Source of the DNA: a bacterium YEK0313
GTDB lineage: Bacteria; Pseudomonadota; Alphaproteobacteria; Rhizobiales; Phreatobacteraceae
DNA: 64,000 bases
Direction of reading: 5' to 3'
NCBI GenBank assembly: GCA_000751295.2
Contig: CCMO02000001.1
Coordinates: 2,529,501-2,593,500, forward strand
In this document: positions 24,502-33,197 of the stretch, in pieces
How positions within the stretch are numbered: the first letter of the stretch is position 1
Layout of the letters: each line of letters starts with the position of its first letter
Position numbers and translations under genes: made by a program
Notes under the pieces: generated by a model
Told to the model about the DNA's origin: nothing
The model's input: only the letters and a program-made list of their open reading frames with translations
Databases searched by the model: none

Positions 24502-25886
24502 ATGGCCGGGCTGGTCATGCGCATGGGCGAGGACAAGACGGGCACGACAAAAGCGGCGGGCGTCCGGCTCGCGGCCTTCGCCGTCGCGGTTTTCGCCGCA
24601 ACGGTCGGCAGCGCTTCGGCCCAGGTGCCGGCCGTGTGCCGTGACATCCAGGCGCAACTCGCCCGGCTCGACCAGGCCCCTTCGGGCGGCAACCGGCGGT
24701 TCGCCGCTCTCGCCAATCGCCAGCGCGCCGAAATCGCCAATGCGCAACGCCAGTACCAGGCGGCCGGCTGCGGCGGCTTCTTCCAGAGCGGCCAATGCGC
24801 GGCACTCGGCCAGCATATCGGTCGCATGCAGGCCAATCTCGGCCAGTTGCAGGCGCAGAGCGCCGGCGGTGGCAACAGCGCCCAGCGCGCGCGGCTGATG
24901 GCGGCCTATGACGCCAATGGCTGCCGGGGTGGTACGCGCCAGGCGGCCCGCGGCGGCTGGTTCGGCGACGAGCCGCCGGAACGGCAGATCTACCGCCGCT
25001 ACGAAAGCCCCGGCGGCCGTCCGCAGACGGCCTACCAGGCGCCGAGCGGCGGCTTCGGCGGTTTCATCGAGCACCTGTTCGGCGGTGGCCGGCGCGAATT
25101 GCCGCCCGAGGAACCGGCCGTGGCCGAGCGGCCGCCGTCCGACCGGCCACTGAGCCCGCTCGGCGAGGACCAGGAGCAGCGTCCGCGCGGCGTCGGCCAT
25201 CGGGCCGTCTGCGTGCGCCTGTGCGACGGCGCCTTTTTCCCCATGACCTCGTCGCCCCGACCGGGCGCGGCGGTGGACGAGGAGGAAATGTGCCAGCTGC
25301 AGTGCCCGGGCACCGAGGTGGCGCTGTTCCGCATGCGCGACGACCGCATCGAGAACGCGGTGTCATCCACCGGAAGGTCCTATACTTCGCTGCCCAATGC
25401 GCTGCGCTTCCGCACGCGCTTCGACGCGGCCTGCACCTGCCGGCCGCCCGGCGGATCATGGGCGGCGAGCTTCGCCAACCGCGTCGATCCGACGTTGCGG
25501 CCGGGCGACCAGATCGTTTCGGCCGAGCAGGCGCGGCTCCTGTCCATGCCGGCGGCGCATCGGGCGAGCGTGCGCGACGAAATGGCCGCCGAGCAACGCG
25601 CCCGGCGCGAGGCCGAGCGGCAGGCGCGCGACCTGCTGGGCCAGGCGACGGCGGAGCGGCGACGATCGGGCTCGACGGCACCGTGCGGCTGCCGGCCGAG
25701 CCGCAGCCGCAGCCGCTCGACATGCGCGGCACGGACGGAACCAGGTCGCCTGGCATTGACGGGCAGGCGGTCGAACCGCAAGGCGAGGTCGATACTGCGA
25801 CCGGCGGGGAACGCCGGCCGGTGCGGATCATCGGGCCCATCCTCGCGCCGCGCGCCGAGGCGCCGCGCACGCCGAGCGGCGGCTGA
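24502..25886 (+). pseudogene. DUF2865 domain protein, frameshifted near its 3' end
   Basis: It begins with a signal peptide (AAFAVAVFAATVGSASAQ), a Gln/Ala-rich helical region, then the DUF2865 core: RAVCVRLCDGAFFPMTSS, CQLQCPGTEVALFRMR, TGRSYTSLPNALRFRTRFDA and CTCRPP, with conserved cysteines. At about 25650-25675 the good frame changes: codons in phase with 24502 become Arg/Ser-rich, while the frame ending at 25886 continues sensibly as TIGLDGTVRLPAEPQPQPLD and ends APRAEAPRTPSGG. One base appears to be missing. Read literally, the first frame runs on through a separate downstream gene to 26214, which I take as an artefact. Function is unknown; the family is secreted in Hyphomicrobiales. 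Confidence 0.75.
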
Positions 25887-25905
25887 CCGGCGCCGCGGCA
25901 GGGAC

Positions 25906-26214
25906 ATGCTGACCTCCATCCTCGCCTGGACCGCACTCGCCGCCTCGATCCTGTGGCTCGCCTCGTTCTGGCCGCGCTACGTTGCCAACGAGCTCGGCCT
26001 GCCGGAGAAGGCGGTGCTGCTGCGGCCGTGGATGCCGGGCCTTGCGCCCTATCGCACCCACTGGCCCTTCCTCTCCTACGGCTTCTACCGGTTTCTGATC
26101 CGGCGCGGCCATGTGCTTGAAATGATTCTCGCCGTCATCGTCTTCGTTATGGTGTCGCGGGCGCTCAGCGTGTTCCTGAAGACCGCCGGCGCGGTCGCCC
26201 GCGTGCAGGCATGA
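25906..26214 (+). CDS. Small inner-membrane protein of unknown function
   Basis: A 102-residue protein with two hydrophobic helices, LTSILAWTALAASILWLASFW near the N-terminus and MILAVIVFVMVSRALSVFL near the C-terminus, joined by a Pro/Tyr-rich loop (GLAPYRTHWPFLSYGFYRFL). The ATG at 25906 has CAGGG just upstream. It is in the same phase as the 5' part of the preceding gene, so the frameshift there fuses them on paper; its own start and different composition argue for a separate gene. No family is recognised. Confidence 0.6.
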   Translation: MLTSILAWTALAASILWLASFWPRYVANELGLPEKAVLLRPWMPGLAPYRTHWPFLSYGFYRFLIRRGHVLEMILAVIVFVMVSRALSVFLKTAGAVARVQA

Positions 26215-26241
26215 CCGGGCGGTCCGGGCGGGCGCCGCAGG

Positions 26242-26349
26242 TCAGCGTGCGCTGCAGCGGTTGCTGAACAGTATCATGCGGCGCCGGCGCGCGCTTCAGC
26301 TCGCGCTGCAGCGGTTGCTGAATAGGATCATGCGGCGCCCGTCGCGTTC
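26242..26349. repeat. 54-bp tandem duplication covering the 3' end of the inhibitor/SH3 gene
   Basis: Two adjacent 54-base units, 26242-26295 and 26296-26349, share the core GCTGCAGCGGTTGCTGAA and ATCATGCGGCGCC. The second unit encodes the last 18 codons of the minus-strand gene, ending in RRMILFSNRCSAS and a TGA. The first unit, just past that stop and in the same frame, encodes a near copy (RRMILFSNRCSAR) with its own TGA. The units differ at several positions, so the duplication is not brand new. Confidence 0.85.
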
Positions 26350-27039
26350 GAAGGCCTTGAGCATATAGCCGGTGCGGCCGGCCTGGCGCATGCGGCACCA
26401 TTCGCCGCCGCCCGGTGCCGCGGCGCAAGCTTCGGCTGCGAGACAGGTGTTGAGCGGTACGATGCCGAGCGAGGGCGCGGCAAGGCTGGGCGCGGTACGC
26501 AGATGGGCCGGATGGACCACCCTGACCGTCACGCTCTGGCCGGGCGCCAGGCGCGGTGCGTCGATATCGGCCGCGGGCGCGCACCGTTCGCTTGCGCCGT
26601 AATAGAGCTGGCAGGGTCGCCGGCCCCCGGGCAATGACGGGGCGCCCGCGCCGAAGCCGTCGCCGCCGCGCGTGAGCCAAAGCCGCTCGCCGGCCGAGGT
26701 CGCGCCGGCGAGCCCCTCTGGGCGCTGCCAGAGCCGGCCCAACGCCGCACCGGTCATGTCCGACAGGGTGATGCCGCCGCGCTCGGCTCGCCAGCGGGCG
26801 ACCATGGCAAGGCCGCCGGTGCAGGTGCCGGCGCTCGCCATCATGCCGCCGAAAATGCTGCCGGCCGTCGAAAGGTCGATGCGGCAGGCGCGCCGCGCAC
26901 CGAACCGATCGATGGTCTGGGCGGTCCAGCGTCCGGCAAGAAGCGGCGCCGCGTCGAACTGCGCACCGGCTGCGCCCGGCGCGAGCAGCGCGGCGAGGGT
27001 GATGAGGCACGGCGCGGCGAACCCGACGAAGCGCCGCAT
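26296..27039 (-). CDS. Secreted protein with AprI/Inh protease-inhibitor-like domain and SH3-like domain
   Basis: A 247-residue protein with a signal peptide ending GAAGAQ. Residues ~35-110 resemble the AprI/Inh metalloprotease inhibitor fold: LAGRWTAQTIDRFGARRACR, then ASAGTCTGGLAMVARW, then GGITLSDMTGAALGRL, with the two cysteines of the conserved disulphide. A Cys-containing linker leads to a C-terminal SH3-like domain (VVHPAHLRTAPSLAAPSLGI, EWCRMRQAGRTGYMLKAFE). It lies one base after the di-haem protein gene, so both are probably co-transcribed. It may protect periplasmic proteins from proteases. A 54-bp duplication follows its stop. Confidence 0.65.
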   Translation of the reverse strand: MRRFVGFAAPCLITLAALLAPGAAGAQFDAAPLLAGRWTAQTIDRFGARRACRIDLSTAGSIFGGMMASAGTCTGGLAMVARWRAERGGITLSDMTGAALGRLWQRPEGLAGATSAGERLWLTRGGDGFGAGAPSLPGGRRPCQLYYGASERCAPAADIDAPRLAPGQSVTVRVVHPAHLRTAPSLAAPSLGIVPLNTCLAAEACAAAPGGGEWCRMRQAGRTGYMLKAFERDGRRMILFSNRCSAS

Positions 27040-27040
27040 G

Positions 27041-28804
27041 TCAGCGTGCCGGCGTTGCGGGCCAGTCCCGGGCCCAGTCGCGATTGTCGGCGCAGGCCAT
27101 GGGGCCGGGCCGGGACACGGTTTCGGTCGGATAGGTCTCCGGCGTCGCCGCCTTCAGGAATTCGATGATCGCATAGCGCTCGCGCTCGGTCAGGGCGCGA
27201 CCGATCCGGCCCGGGCGGGCGCTGTCATTGGTGAACCAGTGGCCGGCATTGCTGTTGCCCGGCAGGCTGCTGTCGAAGGTGATGACGCCAGGGCCCTCGG
27301 CCTCGGAGAAGCCCAGCCGGCGCGGATCATATTCGCGGCTGCCGAACCGGAAGCGCGCGGGCCGCGTCTCGCTCAGGAGGTCGAAGACGGTCCGCACCGC
27401 GCCGTTGTGCAGGTAGGGGGCGGTCGCCCAGACCCCGATCAGCGGGCGCGCCTTGTAGCCGCAGGGCGCGGGCGAATGGTCGTCGGGCCGATCGAAGCCG
27501 TCGAAGGCCGGCCATTGCTCTTCCGGCACGCCGGCGTCGATATAGGCCTGACGCTTGATGCGTGCGCCGACCAGCGCCAGCCCTTCCGGCACGCCGGTCT
27601 CGGGCCCAGCGCCGATCTTGGTGGCGTCGAACCGGTTGCGGGCGAAGTTCACCGCCTGGTTCGGATCGGTGCCGACACGTCGGAGCGGAATCAGCGGCAC
27701 ATGCCATTCGGCCGGGTTCGTGGTGCCCTCGATGACCTTGATGCCGTGGCAGGCGGCGCAATTCTCCACGAACAGCGTCCGGCCGGCCGCCGCGCGCGTG
27801 CGGTCGATGCGGCCGAGCACCGCCTCCGGCCAGGGCGGCGGCCTGAGGCCATGCAACTGCACCTCGATGGCGTGGATGTTGCGCACCCGCGCATTGGTCC
27901 GCCAGCGTTCGGGCTCCGGCAGCAGGGCGCCGGTGCGCGGGTCGACGATCTGCACCTGGCCGGTGCCCATCGTCTCGATGATGTTGCGCCCCATCGGCTG
28001 GCGCGCCGAGGCATTGTACTGCACCCAGTCGAACCGCCAGATGTCCCAGAGATGGGGGTAATTGGTCGGTGCATTGGCCGTCCGTGCGTTTGCAGGCACG
28101 GCAAGCGCGTCGGCGAAGACCGCATTGGCAATGCCGTTGACGGCGTCGAGCCGGGCCCGGCCTGGCGGCGTCATGCCGGCCATGTAGGCCGGCGGGTTGT
28201 CGGCCTTGTCGCGCAGCCTGGCGAAAAGGGCCTCGAAATCGGCCTCGATCCGCTGGCCGGGATAGCCGAGCGCCGTCGCCCGCTCGATGAACCGGCTGCG
28301 GCGGGCTGCATCCTTGCCGGTCGCGATCACCGCCTCGGCCATGGCGCCGGCAAAGCCGGTGAAGTCGATATTGGCCTGGCCGCCGTCGATGCGGATCGCG
28401 GTGCCGCGATAGTCGATCTGGCCATTGTGGCAGGCTGCGCAGCTCAGGCCTGCCTGGGCTATCCCGTTGTTGCGCGCATCGGTGTCGATGGTCAGGCCGA
28501 TCGGCCAGCCATAGGGGTTCTTCGGGCTCGTGGCGTCGTCATGGACGAAGCCGTAGCGGCTGAGGTGCTGCGCTCCCATGAAGCGGCTGCCATCCGGCGC
28601 CTCCAGGGCCTCGAGCCAGGCCGCCGGCATCAGGAAGGTGCCCTGCGAGGTGTAGTAGTAGAACTGCCGCTGCACGGCGTCCCAGCCCTGGTCGAGCAGC
28701 ACGGTCGGCTTCGGCCGGCGGCTGTCGAGGGCGAGGAGCGAGGAACTGGTGGCGACGCCGAGGATGGCGGCAAGGCCGAGGCCGGTGCGCAGGGCGCGAC
28801 GCAT
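27041..28804 (-). CDS. RoxA-like di-haem cytochrome c protein
   Basis: A 587-residue exported protein with a short N-terminal hydrophobic signal. Two CXXCH haem sites are visible: CAACH at 122-126 and CAACH at 349-353. Long motifs between them (APTNYPHLWDIWRFDWVQYN, SARQPMGRNIIETMG) and YLHNGAVRTVFDLL after the second match the RoxA/di-haem peroxidase-like family, whose founding members are rubber oxygenases. It probably acts in the periplasm on peroxide or an organic substrate. A catalase-like gene lies three bases upstream in the same direction, and the two families are often neighbours. Substrate specificity cannot be predicted. Confidence 0.78.
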   Translation of the reverse strand: MRRALRTGLGLAAILGVATSSSLLALDSRRPKPTVLLDQGWDAVQRQFYYYTSQGTFLMPAAWLEALEAPDGSRFMGAQHLSRYGFVHDDATSPKNPYGWPIGLTIDTDARNNGIAQAGLSCAACHNGQIDYRGTAIRIDGGQANIDFTGFAGAMAEAVIATGKDAARRSRFIERATALGYPGQRIEADFEALFARLRDKADNPPAYMAGMTPPGRARLDAVNGIANAVFADALAVPANARTANAPTNYPHLWDIWRFDWVQYNASARQPMGRNIIETMGTGQVQIVDPRTGALLPEPERWRTNARVRNIHAIEVQLHGLRPPPWPEAVLGRIDRTRAAAGRTLFVENCAACHGIKVIEGTTNPAEWHVPLIPLRRVGTDPNQAVNFARNRFDATKIGAGPETGVPEGLALVGARIKRQAYIDAGVPEEQWPAFDGFDRPDDHSPAPCGYKARPLIGVWATAPYLHNGAVRTVFDLLSETRPARFRFGSREYDPRRLGFSEAEGPGVITFDSSLPGNSNAGHWFTNDSARPGRIGRALTERERYAIIEFLKAATPETYPTETVSRPGPMACADNRDWARDWPATPAR

Positions 28805-28807
28805 CGT

Positions 28808-29944
28808 TCAATCTCCTCTGGTGGGCGGCGGTCCGGCGCGCCGGTGGCCCGAAGCGGGCAGCGCCGTCGGCTCGGAGCGGGGCGTCCGGTTCAGTTGATG
28901 GCGCAGTGTGGAAATCGTCTCGTAGACGGCGCGCCTGACGCGGTTGATGCCGCCGAGCGGGCGATGTTCGGGCAGGCTGTGCCAGGGGCTGAACGACAGG
29001 TTCTCGCAGAAGCTGCGTTCCGCCGCCGCGTCGAAGCGCTGCGGCGGAATGGTGATGGTGGCCACCGTGACGAACGGCGCTTCCGTTTCGGACCAGCGCA
29101 CGGTCGGGTCCTCGACCGGCATCTGCGCCGGCACCCTGCGCGGCTGGACCATGAAGTCGAAGCAGGCCGGCGTGGTGTCGAGCCGCGCGGCAAGGCCGGC
29201 CCGCAGGTAGTTCGGATCGGCGGAGGCGGCCCCGCGTCCATCGTCCGCGATGGGCGTGCGCGTGTCGCAGGCGACGGGGCGCACGCGATATTTCACCGCC
29301 CCGCGGCCGAGCCGGTAGGCCGTCATGCTGAAATAGGACTGGTCCAGGACATTGCCGATCACCTGCGCCCCGGTCGCCGCGGCGATGGCGGCTTCATGCG
29401 GTCGGGTGGCGAAGAACCGGTCGAGCCGGTCGCGCGCCTCGGCGGCCACGAAGGGCACGTAGTCGGCGGCATTGCGCACGAAGAAGACGGGAAAGTTGAT
29501 CAGGAGGAAATCCTACGTCGGTTCCCATCGCTCGCGCTCCAGAAGCTTGCGGCCGGCGACACCGAGCAGCTTGATCGCCATGCCCCGGCCGTCGCCGGCA
29601 TGATCGTCGCGTTCCGCGCGAAAGCCGTTGGAGAACCGGATCACGGCCGGATAGGTGCGCGGCCGCGCAAAAACGCCGGCCCGGAGCTCCGGCGCGAGGC
29701 GGGGCAGGACCGTGAAGCTCGCGCCGACGCAGCCATGCGCCTTGGCATGGGCATCACGCCTGGCGAGGCTGCCGGGAGCGCCGAGCTGGTGATGATAGGC
29801 ATCGACGATCGCCGCCCGGATCGCGGCAATGCTCGCCGCCTCGTTCGGTGGCACGTCTTCGCCGAAGGGCGAGGCGCCCGCCGGGCCGGCCACGCCGGCA
29901 AGCAGCATCGCCGCCGCCAAGAGGCGCAGGACTGGTCGCGGCAT
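28808..29944 (-). pseudogene. Catalase-family secreted protein interrupted by one in-frame TAG
   Basis: The first 143 codons encode a signal peptide and the start of a catalase-like fold (TYPAVIRFSNGFRAERDDHA, GDGRGMAIKLLGV). A TAG follows at 29513-29515. The same frame continues without shift as DFLLINFPVFFVRNAADYVP and then 215 more codons (YFSMTAYRLGRGAVKYRVRP, LPEHRPLGGINRVRRAVYE), all typical of this family. Since relatives have Gln before DFLLINFP, a CAG-to-TAG change is the simplest explanation. The intact protein would be 378 residues. It is the first gene of the unit with the di-haem protein. The downstream piece could only be made by readthrough or restart. Confidence 0.8.
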
Positions 29945-30146
29945 TCATGTCCTCCGGAGCCGAACCGCATGCCGGTAGATGTGGCATTGGCGCCGCGCCC
30001 GGCGTTAGGCAGGGCGTCTCACCGGGGCTTGTCCAGGCGTCTCCATCCGGTCACGGCGATTGCGAATCGCGCGAACCTCCATCCTTCATCAACGATGACG
30101 CTGGATTTGACGCCGGGCGGGTGGCTGCCTGCCCTAGGCTGGCCGC

Positions 30147-31073
30147 ATGGAACGGCCGGTGGGCGAACCGATGATGATGGAACTGACGACAGCGGGCGTG
30201 GCGCCGCCAGGCCGGCTCGATTTCTGGAGCGAGACGGCGCTGCGGCGCATGCGGATCGTGCGGCGCCCGTCCGCGGCCGCGGCGTTCTCGGCGCGGCTCT
30301 GCCGCATGGCCGGCGGTGGCGGCGAGGTCTGGGACCACTATTCCGATGCGGTGTGCGTCGAGCGCTCGGCTGCGCACTGCCGCGCCGACGGCGGCGGCGA
30401 GATCTATGTCGGGCTCATCGTCGACGGCCATTCCCAGGTCCGTCACGGTGACCGGCGTCTCAGGCTGCATGCGGGCGATCTCTACGTCACCGATTTCGCG
30501 CGGCCGGTCGAGGCCGACTGGTCGCGCCACCGCGAGGTCGGTGTCGTGGTCGACCGGGCCCGGCTTGCCGGCGCAACCCCGGCCGGCGGCCTGATGCCGC
30601 AGGGCGGCCCCGTGCGGCTGCTCGCCTCGCATCTCAGGGCATTGGCCGCCGAGGCCCGCCGCCTGTCGGACGAGGAGCGGGCGGCGGCGGTGGACGTCGC
30701 AGTGCGGTTCGCGCTGCTCGCGCTGCGTTCCGGTGGCGCTGCCGGGGATCCTCCGGACGCGCCGCTGGTCGCCATGGCGCGGCGCATCATTGCCGAGCGC
30801 TATGGCGAGCCCGATCTGGCGCCCGCGCGCCTCGCCGCCATGATCGGCTGCTCGCGCGCCACGCTGTACCGTCTTTTCGAGGCGGAGGGCGTCGGTGTCG
30901 CCGAGGCGATCTGGACGATGCGCCTCGACAAGGCCCGCGCGACGCTCGCGGCCGAGCCCGGCGCCGCGATTGCCGATATCGCCTTTCGCTGCGGCTTCCT
31001 GGATCAGGCGAATTTCAACCGCATGTTCAAGCGCCGCTTCGGCGCGACCCCCGGTGAGGTGAGGCGGGGCTAG
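30147..31073 (+). CDS. AraC family transcriptional regulator
   Basis: A 308-residue regulator. The N-terminal ~200 residues form a cupin-like AraC-binding-2 sensor domain (GLIVDGHSQVRHGDRRLRLH, AGDLYVTDFARPVE). The C-terminal domain has two helix-turn-helix motifs: LAPARLAAMIGCSRATLYRL and AIADIAFRCGFLDQANFNRM, ending FKRRFGATPGEVRR, the AraC signature. It is followed 93 bases later by a co-directional FAD monooxygenase gene and diverges from the catalase-like gene, so either could be its target. The inducer is unknown; related regulators control aromatic catabolism. Confidence 0.88.
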   Translation: MERPVGEPMMMELTTAGVAPPGRLDFWSETALRRMRIVRRPSAAAAFSARLCRMAGGGGEVWDHYSDAVCVERSAAHCRADGGGEIYVGLIVDGHSQVRHGDRRLRLHAGDLYVTDFARPVEADWSRHREVGVVVDRARLAGATPAGGLMPQGGPVRLLASHLRALAAEARRLSDEERAAAVDVAVRFALLALRSGGAAGDPPDAPLVAMARRIIAERYGEPDLAPARLAAMIGCSRATLYRLFEAEGVGVAEAIWTMRLDKARATLAAEPGAAIADIAFRCGFLDQANFNRMFKRRFGATPGEVRRG

Positions 31074-31166
31074 CCGCGAACGGCCGCATCGGCGAGTGTG
31101 GACGACCCGGCCGCAATGGTGCATGAAGGTGGCTGTCGTTGCATCTGTAACTATCCGCGGACGCTG

Positions 31167-32783
31167 ATGAGACCGACCTCCGTAAGCGAGCCGGCGGAGC
31201 CGGCCTTCCAGTTCGCCTACCGGCGCTGCGCCGATCAGGATGCCAGCCCCCCCGCGCGCCACCGGGTCGTGGTCATCGGGGCCGGCCCCGTCGGCCTGAC
31301 CCTGGCGCTCGACCTTGCCGCCCAGGGCGTCCGGGTGGTGCTGCTCGATGATTCCGACCGCATCGGGGAGGGCAGCCGGGCGATCTGCTTCGCCAAGCGC
31401 ACGCTGGAGATCTTCGACCGGCTCGGTGTCGGCGAGGGGCTCGTCGACAAGGGCGTCACTTGGCAGCGCGGGCGGGTCTTCCTGGGCGAGGGCGAGCTCT
31501 ACGGCTTCGACCTGCTGCCCGAGGGCGGCCACAAGATGCCGGCCTTCATCAACATCCAGCAATATTATGTGGAGGCCGCGCTCGCGGCCCGGGCGCAGGC
31601 GCTGCCCGACAGGATCGATCTGCGCTGGCGCAATCGCGTCGCCGGCGTCGAGCAAGGTGCGGACGGCGTGACGCTGACCGTCGAAACGCCTGACGGCCCC
31701 TACCGGATCGATGCCGACTGGGTGGTTGCCTGCGACGGCTCCCGTTCGCCGATGCGCGGCTTCATGGGGCTCGATTTTGCCGGCGAGGTGTTCGACGACC
31801 GCTTCCTGATCGCCGACGTGAAGATGACCGCGGCCTTTCCGACCGAGCGCTGGTTCTGGTTCCAGCCGCCGTTCCATTCCGGCCAGTCGGCCCTGCTGCA
31901 CAAGCAGCCCGACGACGTCTGGCGCATCGACCTGCAGCTTGGCCGCGACGCCGATGTCGAGACCGAGAGGCAGCCGGACCATGTCGCCGAGCGCATCAGG
32001 CGCATGCTCGGCCACGACGACTTCACGCTGGAATGGGTCTCCATCTACACCTTCCAGTGCCGGCGGCTGGAACGCTTCGTCCACGGCCGGGTGATCTTTG
32101 CCGGCGACAGCGCCCATCAGGTTTCGCCTTTCGGCGCGCGCGGGGCCAATTCCGGCGTGCAGGACGCCGAAAATCTCGCCTGGAAGCTCAAGGCGGTGCT
32201 GGTTGGCGAGGCCGGGCCCGGGCTGATCGCCAGCTACGATGCCGAGCGCGGCGCGGCGGCGGACGAGAACATCCTCAATTCGACCCGCGCCACCGATTTC
32301 ATCGCGCCGCCGGGGCCCGGCGAAAAGCGCTTGCGCGATGCCGTCCTGGAGCTTGCCCGCAGCACCGCCTTCGCCAAGCGCCTGGTCAATTCGGGCCGCC
32401 TGTCCACCGCCACCACCTATGACACCCCGCTGTCGACGCCCGATGACACGGTCTGGGGCGGTGCGGCCCGCCTCGGCGCGCCCGTGCCCGACGCGCCGGT
32501 CACCCTGGCCGATGGCCGGGCAGGCTTCCTGTCGGAATGCGTCGCCGGCGGTTTCGTGCTGCTCGCGGCCGGGGATCGGCCAGAGCCGCCCGCGCCCGAT
32601 ATCCGGGTGCTCGCGTCGGGCACGGATTTCGGCGACGCCGAAGGGCTGTTCGCCAGCCGTTTCGACGCGACGCCGGGGGCGGTCTATCTCCTGCGGCCCG
32701 ATGGACATCTGGCTGCGCGCTGGCGTCGCTTCGATGCTGGCGCGGTGTGCGCCGCGCGGCGCCGCGCGCTCGGATTTTCCTGA
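31167..32783 (+). CDS. FAD-dependent aromatic-ring hydroxylase (MhpA/PheA-type monooxygenase)
   Basis: A 538-residue class A flavoprotein monooxygenase. VVVIGAGPVGLTLALDLAAQ binds the ADP part of FAD, ADWVVACDGSRSPMRGFMG is the DG motif, and VIFAGDSAHQVSPFGARGAN with NSGVQDAENLAWKL is the GD motif. These enzymes hydroxylate phenol-like rings with NAD(P)H and O2. The C-terminal thioredoxin-like domain seen in the family is present in short form. ATG 31167 is chosen; a GTG at 31098 is in frame but would include an atypical Cys-rich leader. A DUF2783 gene follows 17 bases later, a pairing I know from aromatic-degradation loci. Confidence 0.85.
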   Translation: MRPTSVSEPAEPAFQFAYRRCADQDASPPARHRVVVIGAGPVGLTLALDLAAQGVRVVLLDDSDRIGEGSRAICFAKRTLEIFDRLGVGEGLVDKGVTWQRGRVFLGEGELYGFDLLPEGGHKMPAFINIQQYYVEAALAARAQALPDRIDLRWRNRVAGVEQGADGVTLTVETPDGPYRIDADWVVACDGSRSPMRGFMGLDFAGEVFDDRFLIADVKMTAAFPTERWFWFQPPFHSGQSALLHKQPDDVWRIDLQLGRDADVETERQPDHVAERIRRMLGHDDFTLEWVSIYTFQCRRLERFVHGRVIFAGDSAHQVSPFGARGANSGVQDAENLAWKLKAVLVGEAGPGLIASYDAERGAAADENILNSTRATDFIAPPGPGEKRLRDAVLELARSTAFAKRLVNSGRLSTATTYDTPLSTPDDTVWGGAARLGAPVPDAPVTLADGRAGFLSECVAGGFVLLAAGDRPEPPAPDIRVLASGTDFGDAEGLFASRFDATPGAVYLLRPDGHLAARWRRFDAGAVCAARRRALGFS

Positions 32784-32800
32784 AAAGGCGGAGGCGCATC

Positions 32801-33019
32801 ATGGCCCATCTCGACACCTCACCGCACTTTTCCGATCCCGATGCCGCGTTCCGGTTGATCGTCGAGGCGCACCGCGGCCTGACGGAGGCGGCGAGCGCGG
32901 ATCTGAATGCCCGCCTCGTCCTGCTGCTCGCCAATCATGTCGGCGATCCCCAGGTGCTCGCGGAGGCTCTCGCCGCTGCCGCGGCAGCGGGCGAGGCGCG
33001 GCCATCGGACCGGCCCTGA
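32801..33019 (+). CDS. DUF2783 domain protein
   Basis: A 72-residue all-helical protein: SDPDAAFRLIVEAHRGLTEA, then LNARLVLLLANHVGDPQVLA. Length and the 'LNARLVLLLANHIGD' pattern match DUF2783, small proteins found beside flavin monooxygenases. The ATG has GGCGGAGG upstream. It probably supports the neighbouring hydroxylase; its biochemical role is not known. Confidence 0.8.
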   Translation: MAHLDTSPHFSDPDAAFRLIVEAHRGLTEAASADLNARLVLLLANHVGDPQVLAEALAAAAAAGEARPSDRP

Positions 33020-33197
33020 GCGCCGTCCCGCACAATCGACTCTCATTGCGCGCAAAGCGAGAGGCGGCCGCGCGCCGCATCTTGCACGCACCGGAATCTT
33101 ACGCATACGAGCGTTGTGGCCTTGCGCTATTGTTCGGCCACGCGTCGCGAATCTGGAACCTTTCCAACATGCGGCGCGATGATGACGGAGCTGGTCG

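Noticed and set aside
24502..26214. Single 570-residue protein
   Set aside because: It joins a frameshifted DUF2865 protein and a separate small membrane protein that has its own start at 25906.
26242..26349. CRISPR-like repeat
   Set aside because: Only two adjacent units without spacers, and one unit is the coding end of a gene; it is a tandem duplication.
26672..30451. 1259-residue plus-strand frame opposite the di-haem protein and catalase-like genes
   Set aside because: Both minus-strand genes carry haem-binding and family motifs; the plus frame is an open shadow caused by high GC3.
30051..32708. 885-residue minus-strand frame opposite AraC and FAD monooxygenase genes
   Set aside because: The plus-strand frames carry HTH and FAD-binding motifs; the minus frame has none.
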